A stretch of DNA of 64,000 nucleotides from Acinetobacter rathckeae (GTDB lineage Bacteria; Pseudomonadota; Gammaproteobacteria; Pseudomonadales; Moraxellaceae). The first letter of the stretch is position 1, and each line of letters begins with the position of its first letter. The notes below the pieces were generated by a model that was given only the letters and a program-made list of their open reading frames with translations, had not been told where the DNA came from and searched no databases. Where the stretch lies: assembly GCF_015627125.1 (NCBI RefSeq), contig NZ_VTDO01000004.1, positions 124,001 through 188,000 on the forward strand. The letters run 5' to 3'. This document shows positions 36,166 through 45,459 of this stretch, piece by piece. Position numbers and translations under genes: made by a program.

Positions 36166-38046
36166 GTGTCACAATATACGGCTCAATCACTTGAAGTACT
36201 CTCTGGTTTAGACCCTGTTCGTCGCCGTCCTGGCATGTATACAGACACCACCAGACCAAACCATTTGGCACAAGAAGTTATTGATAATGCTGTAGATGAA
36301 GCACTTGCAGGTCATGCCAATAAAATTACTGTAACCGTATATAAAGATGGGTCATTGTCTGTGCAAGACAACGGGCGAGGTATGCCTGTAGACATACACC
36401 CCGAATATGGCCAAAGCGGTATTGAAATTATTTTAACCAAACTGCATGCAGGCGGAAAATTTAGCACCGATAACTATGAGTTTTCAGGGGGCTTGCACGG
36501 GGTCGGTATTTCTGTAGTGAATGCATTGTCTACACGGGTAGAGGTAGATGTGCAGCGTCAGGGCAACCTGTACAGTATGGCCTTTGAACAAGGTGTCCCT
36601 GTTGCACCGTTGGCAGTCGTAGAAGGGAAAGTTGCGAAAAAAAATACCGGTACAACGGTCCATTTTTGGCCTGAAGCCAAGTATTTTGACAGTCCCAAAT
36701 TTGCTTTAAAAGCATTAAAACATAATCTAAAAGCCAAAGCGGTACTTTCGGCAGGTTTAGAAATTCACTATATCGATCAGATTAACAACGAAACCATACA
36801 GTGGCAGTTTGAAAATGGTTTGGTCGATTATTTAATGGACGAATTACAAGACCGTGAAATATTGCCAAACCCTGCGTTTGTGGCACAAGGTCAAGCCGAA
36901 CGTGCAAGTTGTGAGTTTGCTTTAAGTTGGAATTTAGAAGGTGGTGAGCAAACCCAAGAAAGCTATGTGAACCTGATACCGACGGCACAAGGTGGTACGC
37001 ACGTCAATGGCTTGCGTTCAGGCATTACCGAAGCATTGCGAGAGTTTTGTGAGTTGCGTAATTTACTACCACGCCAAGTCAAACTCTCTGCTGAAGATGT
37101 ATGGGATGGCGTGAACTATATTTTATCGCTCAAGTTTCAAGAGCCGCAATTTTCAGGTCAGACCAAAGAGCGTTTATCTAGCCGTGAAGCTTCGAGTGTT
37201 GTGCTTAATATTGCTAAAGATGCGTTTACTCTATGGTTAAACCAACATTCAGACTTAGCATTACAGCTTGCAGAAACCGTCATTGCTAAAGCAGGGCGTA
37301 GACTCAAAGCGGCTAAAAAAGTCGAGCGTAAAAAAATTACATCAGGTCCTGCCTTACCCGGGAAATTGGCCGATTGTTCGGGGCTGACACGTGAAGAAAG
37401 TGAACTGTTTATTGTAGAGGGTGACTCGGCAGGGGGCAGTGCCAAGCAAGCGAGGGATAAAAACTTCCAAGCCATTATGCCAATACGAGGCAAAATTTTA
37501 AATACATGGGAAGTGGCATCTGATGAGGTGTTGGCTTCTCAGGAAGTACATGATATTGCCATTGCTATAGGGGTAGATCCTGGCAGTGATGATCTGTCTG
37601 AATTACGCTATGGTCGTATTTGTATCTTGGCCGATGCCGACTCAGATGGTCTGCATATTGCGACCTTATTGTGTGCATTATTTGTAAGACATTTCCCAAC
37701 ATTGGTGGAAGAGGGGCATTTATTTGTGGCGATGCCGCCGCTATACCGTATAGATGATGGTAAAGATGTTTACTATGCTTTAGATGATGCAGAACTTGAA
37801 GCGACGTTGAAAAAAGCCAAAAGTAAAACCCCGCAAATTACCCGCTTTAAAGGCTTGGGGGAAATGAACGCAGGGCAGTTGCGTGAAACCACAATGGACC
37901 CAAATACACGCCGTTTAGTACAACTTGATTTAGATGATGCACATTTAACCGCAAATCTGCTGGATAAACTTTTGGCTAAAAAACGCTCGGCAGACCGTAA
38001 GCAATGGTTAGAGCAAAAAGGCAATTTAGCAGATGTTGGGTTGTAG
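36166..38046 (+). CDS. parE: DNA topoisomerase IV subunit B
   Basis: The ATPase subunit of topoisomerase IV, which with ParC decatenates daughter chromosomes. The 626-residue length is standard. It has the GHKL ATPase (RRRPGMYTD, DNAVDEALAGHA, DNGRGMPV, GGLHGVGISVVNALS), the transducer with QTKERLSS and the TOPRIM domain with LFIVEGDSAGGSAK, PIRGKILN and ILADADSDGLHIATL. It has the quinolone-region EGDSAGG in wild-type form. The start is GTG at 36166, coupled to yqiA. Convergent with ugpE. Confidence 0.97.
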   Translation: MSQYTAQSLEVLSGLDPVRRRPGMYTDTTRPNHLAQEVIDNAVDEALAGHANKITVTVYKDGSLSVQDNGRGMPVDIHPEYGQSGIEIILTKLHAGGKFSTDNYEFSGGLHGVGISVVNALSTRVEVDVQRQGNLYSMAFEQGVPVAPLAVVEGKVAKKNTGTTVHFWPEAKYFDSPKFALKALKHNLKAKAVLSAGLEIHYIDQINNETIQWQFENGLVDYLMDELQDREILPNPAFVAQGQAERASCEFALSWNLEGGEQTQESYVNLIPTAQGGTHVNGLRSGITEALREFCELRNLLPRQVKLSAEDVWDGVNYILSLKFQEPQFSGQTKERLSSREASSVVLNIAKDAFTLWLNQHSDLALQLAETVIAKAGRRLKAAKKVERKKITSGPALPGKLADCSGLTREESELFIVEGDSAGGSAKQARDKNFQAIMPIRGKILNTWEVASDEVLASQEVHDIAIAIGVDPGSDDLSELRYGRICILADADSDGLHIATLLCALFVRHFPTLVEEGHLFVAMPPLYRIDDGKDVYYALDDAELEATLKKAKSKTPQITRFKGLGEMNAGQLRETTMDPNTRRLVQLDLDDAHLTANLLDKLLAKKRSADRKQWLEQKGNLADVGL

Positions 38047-38048
38047 TT

Positions 38049-38086
38049 CTTTATTGCAAGATACGATAGAAAACCTTGCAATAAAG
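38049..38086. terminator. Hairpin between convergent parE and ugpE
   Basis: CTTTATTGCAAG (38049-38060) and CTTGCAATAAAG (38075-38086) form a perfect 12-bp stem with a 14-base loop right after the parE stop. Without a clear T-run on either side, it is a probable but not classical terminator. Confidence 0.6.
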
Positions 38087-38117
38087 TGAGCATAGTGCAG
38101 TTTTTATGTGAGAGGCC

Positions 38118-38942
38118 TTAGCGAATGCCTGCTCGCATAAAAGACTGAACGAATTGTTTTTGGAAAAAGACAAATAATACCAAAAGAGGCAACGAGGTCA
38201 TTAATGTGGCAGCACTCACAAGTGCCCATTGAACACCTTGATCAGGTGCTGAGAATAGCTGTAGTCCAACCGTTAATGGTCTTACATTGACAGAGTCTGT
38301 AATCACTAGAGGCCATAAAAAATCATTCCAATGCGTACTAATCGAAACTAAAATAAATGCAATATATACAGGGGTTGCGATGGGTACATAAATACGCCAT
38401 AAAATAGTCCACTGGCTTGCACCTTCAATCATTGCGGCTTCTTCTAAAACGACAGGGATTCCTTTAAATGTTTGCCGTAGTAGGAATATAGCAAAGGCAG
38501 AACAAAAGTAGGGAAGTGCGATGCCAAGTAAAGTATCACGTAATCCCAATGATCCAATGGTTTGGTAGTTTTGTAGAATGAGTACGTCAGGACTAATCAT
38601 TAACTGTAATAAAATTAATGAAAATAATAAACCTTTTATCTTTAAAGGAAACCTGACCAATGAATATGCGGCCAAAGTGGCTAAGACAACCTGTACGCAA
38701 ACAATTAAAATGACCAATAATGATGTGTTTAAAAAGTATCTTGCAAAAGGAGCCGTATGCCATGCCTGAACAAAATTATCTATAGTGACTTGTGAAAATA
38801 GAATAAATTGTCCTTGTAGCTCTGCAGGGTGAAAGGCTGTCCATACGGCCAGTAAGAGTGGCAATAACCAAAGTAAAGCACCTGTCCAAATCAATGCCCA
38901 AAGCAAAATAGGAATAACCTTGTTTTTAAAAAAGTTTGGCAT
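38118..38942 (-). CDS. CUT1-type ABC transporter permease, UgpE-like
   Basis: A 274-residue inner-membrane permease with six membrane segments and the binding-protein-dependent-transport loop EEAAMIEGASQWTILWRIYVP that docks onto the ATPase. The ATG at 38942 shares its A with the stop of the upstream permease (TAATG), favouring it over an in-frame ATG at 38954. It is the last gene of the four-gene importer operon. Confidence 0.85.
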   Translation of the reverse strand: MPNFFKNKVIPILLWALIWTGALLWLLPLLLAVWTAFHPAELQGQFILFSQVTIDNFVQAWHTAPFARYFLNTSLLVILIVCVQVVLATLAAYSLVRFPLKIKGLLFSLILLQLMISPDVLILQNYQTIGSLGLRDTLLGIALPYFCSAFAIFLLRQTFKGIPVVLEEAAMIEGASQWTILWRIYVPIATPVYIAFILVSISTHWNDFLWPLVITDSVNVRPLTVGLQLFSAPDQGVQWALVSAATLMTSLPLLVLFVFFQKQFVQSFMRAGIR

Positions 38943-39847
38943 TATTGATACCATGTTTTTCTATCTAAAAAATAAAACTTTAGCCAAGCCAAAGTCGCCA
39001 ATACAATCAATAAAACAATGGTCATTGCAGATGCAGAAGACGTATCCCAATAACTAAAAGCAGTTTGATAAATATAAAATAGAATAAGAGATGTACTGTT
39101 ATCTGGGCCACCATTGGTCATGGCAATCACGACATCAGCTAAGCGAAAAGCATTCAGTGTGGCATTGATTAAAATAAAAATAGTGGTTGGCATGAGTAAA
39201 GGCCATTGGACTTTCCAAAAAAAGTGCCATGTAGATGCTCCCTCAATTCGTGCGGCTTCATATAGTTTGGTATCTTGTTGTTGTAATCCAGCAAGATAGA
39301 AAATCATAAAGAAGCCTGCTTCACGCCATATGGTCACTGTCATTAAGCTATACAGTGACACATTTGGATCACCTAACCAATTGATAGAAGAAAATCCTAA
39401 ACTATTTAACCAGTGGTTAAGTACTCCAGTTTGAGGGCTGTAGAAAAATAACCATAGATTTGCAATCGCAATCATTGGCAACAAAGAGGGTAAAAAAAAG
39501 GCACTTCGCAGTAACCCTCGTCCCTTACAAGGGCGGTTAACTGCCAGTGCCATAAGTAAAGCTAAGCCACAAGATAATGGAATGGTAATCAATGCATAAA
39601 ATAGTGTATTTTTCATCGACTGAATGAATACAGGATCTTGCATAAGACTTTGGTAATTTTCTAGCCCTACAAATTTAGCAGGGCTACTCCCGTGGCCAGC
39701 AAATAAACTTTGCCAAAATGTTGCAATGACTGGATAGTATGTAAAAGCAATTAAAAAAAACAATGCAGGTAAGATGAATAAGTATCCATACATCTGTTTG
39801 GTTAACATGGTTTTCCGAATAGTAATCGTTTTACTTGTTCCAGACAT
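38942..39847 (-). CDS. CUT1-type ABC transporter permease, UgpA-like
   Basis: A 301-residue permease with six membrane segments and the coupling loop YEAARIEGASTWHFFWKVQWPLL. It pairs with the downstream permease to form the channel. The N-terminus (LFILPALFFLIAFTYYPVIATFWQSLF) is typical of MalF/UgpA-type subunits. It starts 12 bases after the substrate-binding protein gene. Confidence 0.87.
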   Translation of the reverse strand: MSGTSKTITIRKTMLTKQMYGYLFILPALFFLIAFTYYPVIATFWQSLFAGHGSSPAKFVGLENYQSLMQDPVFIQSMKNTLFYALITIPLSCGLALLMALAVNRPCKGRGLLRSAFFLPSLLPMIAIANLWLFFYSPQTGVLNHWLNSLGFSSINWLGDPNVSLYSLMTVTIWREAGFFMIFYLAGLQQQDTKLYEAARIEGASTWHFFWKVQWPLLMPTTIFILINATLNAFRLADVVIAMTNGGPDNSTSLILFYIYQTAFSYWDTSSASAMTIVLLIVLATLAWLKFYFLDRKTWYQ

Positions 39848-39859
39848 TATTAAAACCTC

Positions 39860-41128
39860 TTATTGATAAGGTTTTAATAGGCGATCTGCTTGTGACTGAG
39901 CATCTTTTAATGCACTGTCTGCAGAAGATCTACCTGTGATCGTGGCCTCAATGGCACGAGTAAGTAACTCTTTAACTTGTAAACTACGATACGTCGCTAA
40001 TTCAGGCTGTGAGTATTTTAATTGCTCACGTGCAACCAATGCTTGAGGATATTGTTTTACATATTCTTGCATAGACTTGGTTTGCCATGCAGCAGGTGAT
40101 GTTGCAATATAGCCTGTTGTAATACTCCAACGTGCAGCTTGTTCAGGTTCTGATAACCAACGAACGAATTTTAAAGCCGCTTTTTGTTGATCTGGTGTCA
40201 TCCCACTGAATAAATATAGGCTACCACCACCCGTTGGGCTACCACGCTGGGTTTTTTCAGGAATCATACTGATACCAAATGGAAATTTTGCTTTTTCTCG
40301 GATTTCACCTAAGTTCCCTGTAGACATAAATCCCATGGCTGTTTTGCCATCGATAAAATCTTGTGGTGTTGTATTGTCTGCAATAACACCTTTAGGTGAG
40401 ATATTATATTTCACGGATAAATCATGTAAAAAGGTTAGCGCCTCTACAGATTTTGGTGTGTAGTATGTGACAGCCGTTCCTTTCCCATTATCTAAATGCC
40501 CACCATTTGAAGCGACAAATGCTTGGTATGGCCAATAAGAACCCGGTGAATTTGAAGGGACTTCAACACCCCATTGGGTGACGGTATTACCTTGGCGAAT
40601 GGTCAGTTTTTTGCCAAATTCGACCAACTCTTGCCAGTTTTGTGGTGGGTGTTCAGGGTCTAGACCTGCTTTTTTAAATGCCTCTTTATTCCAATACATG
40701 ACATTAGTTGAACGCTGAAATGGTACACTCCAGACTTTACCATCGATATGACGGATAAAAGCTGGATAAAATTGACTTAACCATTTTTGCCCATCTGCGT
40801 CGCCTTTCACTAAATCAGATACAGGAATAATTGCACCTGAATCTTTTAAAGAGTAAACCTCAACATCTCTCATGACCGCAATTTGTGGCGCATTATGTCC
40901 ACGGTATGCTGTTGAGGCCTTTGTAAATGTCGTAACATAATCACCAGTATAGATAGGATCAATTTTGATATCAGGGTTTTGCTTCATGAAGTCTTTGACA
41001 AATCCTTCAATCGTACTTTGTACTTTCCCACCAACAACAATTGGATAATACATTTGTAAGGTAACAGGTGCAGCATGGCTTGCTGAACCAATTGCTAATA
41101 ATAATAGTGCCCCAAGACGCTTCATCAT
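39860..41128 (-). CDS. Extracellular solute-binding protein, UgpB-like
   Basis: A 422-residue periplasmic protein with a signal peptide (~1-20, cleavage near ASHAAP). It resembles E. coli UgpB (glycerol-3-phosphate and glycerophosphodiester binding): YNKEAFKKAGLDP-like segment YWNKEAFKKAGLDPEHPPQNW, GKTAMGFMSTGNLGEIREKAKF and GGGSLYLFSG. The ATG at 41128 overlaps the ugpC stop by 4 bases and has AGGAGAAAG in front; the open frame extends 39 codons further upstream inside ugpC, which is not part of the protein. Substrate is inferred from family and the Pho boxes. Confidence 0.85.
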   Translation of the reverse strand: MMKRLGALLLLAIGSASHAAPVTLQMYYPIVVGGKVQSTIEGFVKDFMKQNPDIKIDPIYTGDYVTTFTKASTAYRGHNAPQIAVMRDVEVYSLKDSGAIIPVSDLVKGDADGQKWLSQFYPAFIRHIDGKVWSVPFQRSTNVMYWNKEAFKKAGLDPEHPPQNWQELVEFGKKLTIRQGNTVTQWGVEVPSNSPGSYWPYQAFVASNGGHLDNGKGTAVTYYTPKSVEALTFLHDLSVKYNISPKGVIADNTTPQDFIDGKTAMGFMSTGNLGEIREKAKFPFGISMIPEKTQRGSPTGGGSLYLFSGMTPDQQKAALKFVRWLSEPEQAARWSITTGYIATSPAAWQTKSMQEYVKQYPQALVAREQLKYSQPELATYRSLQVKELLTRAIEATITGRSSADSALKDAQSQADRLLKPYQ

Positions 41129-42243
41129 GAAACTTTCTCCTGAAATAATAGTGATATATTTTGATGTGTAGCTTGTTGTAATGATTTGCTGTGATAGCGA
41201 TTTAATGTTTGACCTGTAAAAATATACTGAGCATCGTGCTTCCAATCTAAACCTATGGTTTGGCCTACTACATATTGGTGTAGACCATTCAGTTTAATTG
41301 TGACTTGGTTTTTGGGTTGGGCATCAATGTTGCAAAGTAAAAGTGTATCTGAACCTAAATACTCATAACTAATGACTGTTGCAGTCATTTTTCCTTGAGC
41401 TATAGGTACAACTTGAATTGCTTCTGCACGTAGCCCCATAGAAATATCTGTTGCATCAATATGTGGGATAAAGGCACTATGACTTAGGCCATAACCATGA
41501 TTTACAGCATTTAATGGAATGATATTCATGGCAGGTGCACCAATAAACTGTGCAACAAATCCATTACATGGATTGTTATATAGCTCTGCTGGATGGCCAA
41601 TTTGCTCAATATGTCCGTTATTCATGAGTACAATACGATCCGCCATAGTCATGGCTTCTGTTTGGTCGTGAGTGACGTAAATAAGCGTTAAGTTAAGTTT
41701 TTGCTGGAGTTGTCGAATTTCTCTACGCATGGTTTGACGTAGCTTTGCATCTAAATTGGATAGAGGTTCATCCATTAAACATAAGGGTCTTTTTGAAATG
41801 ACTGCTCTACCTAAAGCGACACGTTGTTGTTGCCCACCAGAAAGTTGAGCGGGTAAGTGGTCTAAGAACGCATCGAGCTCAAGTAGTTTTGCAGTTTCAT
41901 GTAAGCGATGTTCAAAGGTAGAGTGATCTTCTTTTCTTGCTTTTAATCCAAATAAAAGGTTTTCACGAATGGTTAAATGTGGAAAAAGTGCATAAGACTG
42001 GAAAACCATAGATAAATTGCGATCAGCAGGACCTAAATGACTGACCTCTTTTTCTTTTAATAATATTTCACCTTCATCGGCAGATTCTAAACCGGCAATT
42101 GTTCTAAGTAAGGTTGTTTTCCCACAACCTGATGGGCCAAGTAATGCAATAAATTCACCTTGATGAATATCAAAACTAATATTATCTAGTGCAGTTTTAG
42201 TGCCCCAGCTTTTTTTAATTTTATGTAGCGTAAGGTGGTTCAT
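41125..42243 (-). CDS. CUT1-type ABC transporter ATPase, UgpC-like
   Basis: A 372-residue ATPase that powers the importer. It has the Walker A GPSGCGKTT, Q-loop VFQSYALFPHLT, signature LSGGQQQR, Walker B LCLMDEPLSNLD and H-loop VTHDQTEA, plus a C-terminal MalK/UgpC-type regulatory (TOBE) domain (~240-360). It is the first gene of the operon; E. coli keeps the order B-A-E-C-Q, and ugpQ is absent here. Tandem Pho boxes lie 45-84 bases before its ATG. Confidence 0.9.
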   Translation of the reverse strand: MNHLTLHKIKKSWGTKTALDNISFDIHQGEFIALLGPSGCGKTTLLRTIAGLESADEGEILLKEKEVSHLGPADRNLSMVFQSYALFPHLTIRENLLFGLKARKEDHSTFEHRLHETAKLLELDAFLDHLPAQLSGGQQQRVALGRAVISKRPLCLMDEPLSNLDAKLRQTMRREIRQLQQKLNLTLIYVTHDQTEAMTMADRIVLMNNGHIEQIGHPAELYNNPCNGFVAQFIGAPAMNIIPLNAVNHGYGLSHSAFIPHIDATDISMGLRAEAIQVVPIAQGKMTATVISYEYLGSDTLLLCNIDAQPKNQVTIKLNGLHQYVVGQTIGLDWKHDAQYIFTGQTLNRYHSKSLQQATHQNISLLFQEKVS

Positions 42244-42287
42244 AATTGGTCTTTTTTATTTGAGAGCTGTAAGAATGAACAAAAAAA

Positions 42288-42327
42288 AAGACAGATTTAT
42301 GACAAAAAAAAGACCTATTGATGACAT
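42288..42327 (-). promoter_or_regulatory. Two tandem Pho boxes (PhoB binding sites)
   Basis: Read on the minus strand, four 7-base repeats occur every 11 bases: ATGTCAT, AGGTCTT, TTGTCAT, CTGTCTT, separated by the 4-base AT-rich spacers CAAT, TTTT and AAAT. The inner pair TTGTCAT-AAAT-CTGTCTT is close to the enterobacterial consensus CTGTCAT-AWAW-CTGTMAY. The position, 45-84 bases before ugpC, suits PhoB activation. Confidence 0.8.
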
Positions 42328-42580
42328 CAAGTATCCGTTAAAACACGGATAAACATCAGGTGGTTTAATATTTTATGTTTATGGATTTAAACTTTTGGAG
42401 AAATTTTTCTGTGTAGTGAATAGGGACGTATTGAATGAGGCGTTATTGTATAGATCTACTCGATACAACCATTACCGTCTTTAAACTGAGCTGATTTGAA
42501 TTGTATATGCTAAAAAATGGACAGTTTTTTGTTAAAATGAGATAAATATAACCAAGATAGTCGTCGTATTTATTTTATTA

Positions 42581-42615
42581 TTGCATGTCACTTAACAAAA
42601 AAATTGTGACATGCA
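42581..42615. repeat. Inverted repeat just downstream of allA
   Basis: TTGCATGTCAC (42581-42591) and GTGACATGCAA (42605-42615) are perfectly inverted with a 13-base spacer, 5 bases after the allA stop. It lacks a T-run after the second arm on the minus strand, so it may be a terminator-like hairpin or a protein-binding site. Confidence 0.6.
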
Positions 42616-42620
42616 ATATA

Positions 42621-43118
42621 TTATTCACCAATCTGTATTGCCAAATCAAACTCAAACACATCGCAATTATGTCCTGTACCAATACGGTCAATCACTGCAA
42701 AATCACTTGGGCTTTCTAAGGTCAGTAGTGGGTGATGCCATGTATTGACGCTATAATTCACCCCTTGAGTACCATCAGACAAAAAAGCACGAATTTGTGA
42801 GAGATCAGGGCAGTCATCATTGAGTGCAGGGGCAACCACAATTAAAAAAGCTTGCCCAGACATTGGCACAAAAGCCTGAGAACCTTGTGGGTGTTTTTCT
42901 AGCATTTTAATGTTAAATGGTACTTTCGATGTTTTAATATTTCGAAAAATACTAATCCCAATCTCTGCTTGCCCATACTTTTGTGTGGTCACAATGGCGT
43001 TATAGCGTTCAGTATGGGCATCATTAATATGAAAAAAATCATGTCCTTTACAGCTAATCACCTCACCAAATGGGGCAAAGCCCGCAATGGTGAGTGGTTC
43101 AATACGAACAACTTGCAT
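42621..43118 (-). CDS. allA: Ureidoglycolate lyase
   Basis: Splits ureidoglycolate into glyoxylate and urea, the last step of the urate pathway encoded here. The 165-residue cupin-type protein has FAPFGEVIS near the N-terminus, HTERYNAI, KMLEKHPQGSQAFVPMSG and GVNYSVNTWHHPLL, the typical AllA blocks. The ATG at 43118 is chosen because AAGGAG lies 5 bases upstream; a GTG two codons earlier is less well placed. It follows alc by 12 bases. Confidence 0.93.
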   Translation of the reverse strand: MQVVRIEPLTIAGFAPFGEVISCKGHDFFHINDAHTERYNAIVTTQKYGQAEIGISIFRNIKTSKVPFNIKMLEKHPQGSQAFVPMSGQAFLIVVAPALNDDCPDLSQIRAFLSDGTQGVNYSVNTWHHPLLTLESPSDFAVIDRIGTGHNCDVFEFDLAIQIGE

Positions 43119-43130
43119 ACACACTCCTTG

Positions 43131-44138
43131 TTAGGCTTTGGCTTTACCCCATAGACGAATACGGCTAATGCCTCCATCTGGAATCATATTTACACGAATA
43201 TGAGATATTTTTTGTGTCGCTAAAATTTCAGTAATAAACTCGTGAATGTGATCCATCTGCATGTCTTGTGCTTCGAGTAAAAATGGCCAAAACATACTTT
43301 GAGGAATCAGTTGTGGGTCAGTGGCATCTTCAATATACGTGGCTTGAATAGACACTTGTGCAGGGTAGTTGCCTTTAAAATGTGCGGTATCAATATCAAT
43401 TTTTTCAATTTCACCTGCTTGCCCAAGTGCCAAAACACACCAGTCAAAACCAGGAGCACGGCGACGTTTGGTTTCCCAACCATCACCCATGTTTACACCA
43501 CGGCCAGGGTTAATGAGGTTACGTGGATGGCCATAGTGTGCATCGCTATAGGCAATGACACGCCCGCCGTTTTCAAGGGCAAGTAGGTCGATGGTTTCGT
43601 TGCTGTGCTGTGTCGGTTGTACTTGGCCATACACACGTAAACGGGCAATACCGCCATCTGGAAAAATGTTTAAGCGAATGTGCGTAAAGACTTCAGCCTG
43701 AGCGGTGGTATAAAAAATATGGTGTTGGCTTGGGCCTAAAATGCTGTTGCCTAAAATGGGTTGCCAAACAGCAGTAGATAGATCTCCTGTTGGTGCATAG
43801 CAGGCTTCAAGTGAAGCTGAGGCCGCGTAGTTACCTGTAAAAAAAGTGGTGTCGATATCTACTGCTTGAATAGAGCCTGCCACGCCCAGTTTAACAATAC
43901 ACCAGTCATAACCTGCATGGCGTTTGCGACGCGTTTCCCAACCGTCCATCCATTTGCCGTTGTCATCAAATTTATCTTCTATAAATATTGGGGCGTCAAA
44001 TGCCAGCATACGCTTTGCTTCGGCAAAGAACTGGTCAGAACAGTCGATAATTTCTGCACCAATACGCAAATCCGCTAAATTTGTAAGAGTATTTAGGTCG
44101 TTTGGTTGTTCAAATGCGGGTGCAAGCAGTGTAGCCAT
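43131..44138 (-). CDS. alc: Allantoicase
   Basis: Hydrolyses allantoate to ureidoglycolate and urea. The 335-residue protein is built of two homologous domains: each contains GWETxRxR followed by a DWCxxxLG block and IDIDTxxFxGNYxA (first near ~65-110, second near ~230-275). The ATG at 44138 precedes LAPAFEQPNDLTNL-like sequence typical of the family. It forms an operon with allA and is transcribed away from hpxO. Confidence 0.94.
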   Translation of the reverse strand: MATLLAPAFEQPNDLNTLTNLADLRIGAEIIDCSDQFFAEAKRMLAFDAPIFIEDKFDDNGKWMDGWETRRKRHAGYDWCIVKLGVAGSIQAVDIDTTFFTGNYAASASLEACYAPTGDLSTAVWQPILGNSILGPSQHHIFYTTAQAEVFTHIRLNIFPDGGIARLRVYGQVQPTQHSNETIDLLALENGGRVIAYSDAHYGHPRNLINPGRGVNMGDGWETKRRRAPGFDWCVLALGQAGEIEKIDIDTAHFKGNYPAQVSIQATYIEDATDPQLIPQSMFWPFLLEAQDMQMDHIHEFITEILATQKISHIRVNMIPDGGISRIRLWGKAKA

Positions 44139-44202
44139 GCGATAAGTTCCTTCATTATTTATAGGGTTTTTTCAGTAAAAGCAAATCTCACGCCAAATTA
44201 AG

Positions 44203-44216
44203 ATTTTGCACAAAAT
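44203..44216. promoter_or_regulatory. Palindrome in the alc/hpxO divergent promoter region
   Basis: ATTTTGCACAAAAT is perfectly palindromic (ATTTTG-CA-CAAAAT) and lies near the middle of the 163 bases between divergent alc and hpxO. A related TTGCAC occurs 15 bases downstream. It is a good candidate operator for co-regulation of both transcripts; the regulator is not known. Confidence 0.5.
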
Positions 44217-44301
44217 AGGTATAAATTGCACCGAATATTCAAAAAATGGCACATTTTTGGCTAGGTAAAAACAGATAATTCTAAAATAAGTAGGAATCAA
44301 A

Positions 44302-45459
44302 ATGAAAGTAGTCATTATTGGTGCAGGTATGGCCGGCTTAACTGTAGGTATCGCACTAAAAAAGTTCGGTCATGAGGTTGCAATCTATGAACAAGCCGAG
44401 AAAATTTTACCTGTAGGGGCTGCTATTTCATTGTGGTCAAATGGCGTGAAATGTCTGAACTACTTAGGCCTGACTGAGCAAGTGAAACGCTTAGGTGGGC
44501 AAATGAATGATCTTGCTTATATTGATGGTCACTCAGGTGACACCATGACAGCGTTTAGTCTAGCGCCGTTGGTCAAAGAAGTGGGGCAAAAGCCATATCC
44601 TGTATCTCGTGCTGAATTGCAAAACATGCTTATGGATGAATTTGGCCATGAAAACATTCATCTTGGTAAACGGATGACCCAGCTTACACAGCAAGGTGAC
44701 AGTGTACAGGTTGAGTTTGCCGATGGTACGCAAGTAGAAACCACTTTACTGATTGGTGCAGATGGTACGCATTCCATCACCCGTGCCTATGTATTAGGTG
44801 AGCAAGTGGAACGCCGTTATGCAGGCTATGTGAACTGGAATGGTTTGGTCAAAGCTTCGAATGATGTTGCACCACTTGAACAATGGACAACATTTGTGGG
44901 TGAGGGGAAACGTGTGTCTGTGATGCCTGTGGCCGATAATCGTTTTTACTTCTTCTTTGATGTGCCATTGCCTGTTGGTCTAGAGAATAACCGTGCAACG
45001 TATAAATCTGATCTAAAAGGTTATTTTGATGGTTGGTGCCCACAAGTACAGCAACTGATTGACCAAATTGATGAGCAAACCACAAACCGTGTTGAAATTC
45101 ACGACATTGAACCATTCTTACAGTTTTATAAAGGCTCGGTGGTGATTTTAGGTGATGCTGCTCACAGCACGACGCCTGATATTGGTCAAGGGGGGTGCCA
45201 AGCCATGGAAGATGCCGTGTATTTGGCACGCTCGTTACAAATAAATACCCTTGGTTTAGAAGATGCACTACAGCGTTACCAAGATAAACGTAATGAGCGT
45301 ACCAAAGAAATGGTTTTACGTGCCCGTAAGCGTTGTGACGTGACGCATATGAAAGATGAGGCTGTGACCCAAGCATGGTATGAGTCATTAAAAACAGAAA
45401 AAGGGCCACATATTATGCAAGGCATCATTGGTAATATTGTTGGCAATGTTTTAGATTAA
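44302..45459 (+). CDS. hpxO: FAD-dependent urate hydroxylase HpxO
   Basis: Hydroxylates urate to 5-hydroxyisourate with NADH and oxygen, replacing uricase. The 385-residue class A flavoprotein monooxygenase has the FAD motif [14 protein letters not shown] at the N-terminus, the GADGTHS motif (~153) and [22 protein letters not shown] (~285-306) near the flavin. Its genes for the next steps (uraH, uraD) are about 8 kb downstream. The gene is preceded by GTAGGAAT, a fair ribosome binding site. Confidence 0.92.
   Translation: MKVVIIGAGMAGLTVGIALKKFGHEVAIYEQAEKILPVGAAISLWSNGVKCLNYLGLTEQVKRLGGQMNDLAYIDGHSGDTMTAFSLAPLVKEVGQKPYPVSRAELQNMLMDEFGHENIHLGKRMTQLTQQGDSVQVEFADGTQVETTLLIGADGTHSITRAYVLGEQVERRYAGYVNWNGLVKASNDVAPLEQWTTFVGEGKRVSVMPVADNRFYFFFDVPLPVGLENNRATYKSDLKGYFDGWCPQVQQLIDQIDEQTTNRVEIHDIEPFLQFYKGSVVILGDAAHSTTPDIGQGGCQAMEDAVYLARSLQINTLGLEDALQRYQDKRNERTKEMVLRARKRCDVTHMKDEAVTQAWYESLKTEKGPHIMQGIIGNIVGNVLD

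Larger units (their letters stand above)
42244..42620. other. Regulatory region upstream of the ugp-like operon and 3' end of allA
   Basis: This 377-base gap contains, on the minus strand, the tandem Pho boxes (42288-42327) serving the ugp-like operon, and further right an inverted repeat (42581-42615) just after allA. I see no coding frame in the AT-rich middle. Confidence 0.6.

Noticed and set aside
41129-41245. N-terminal 39-codon extension of the UgpB-like frame
   Set aside because: It lies entirely inside ugpC; the ATG at 41128 has an AGGAG site and starts a proper signal peptide.
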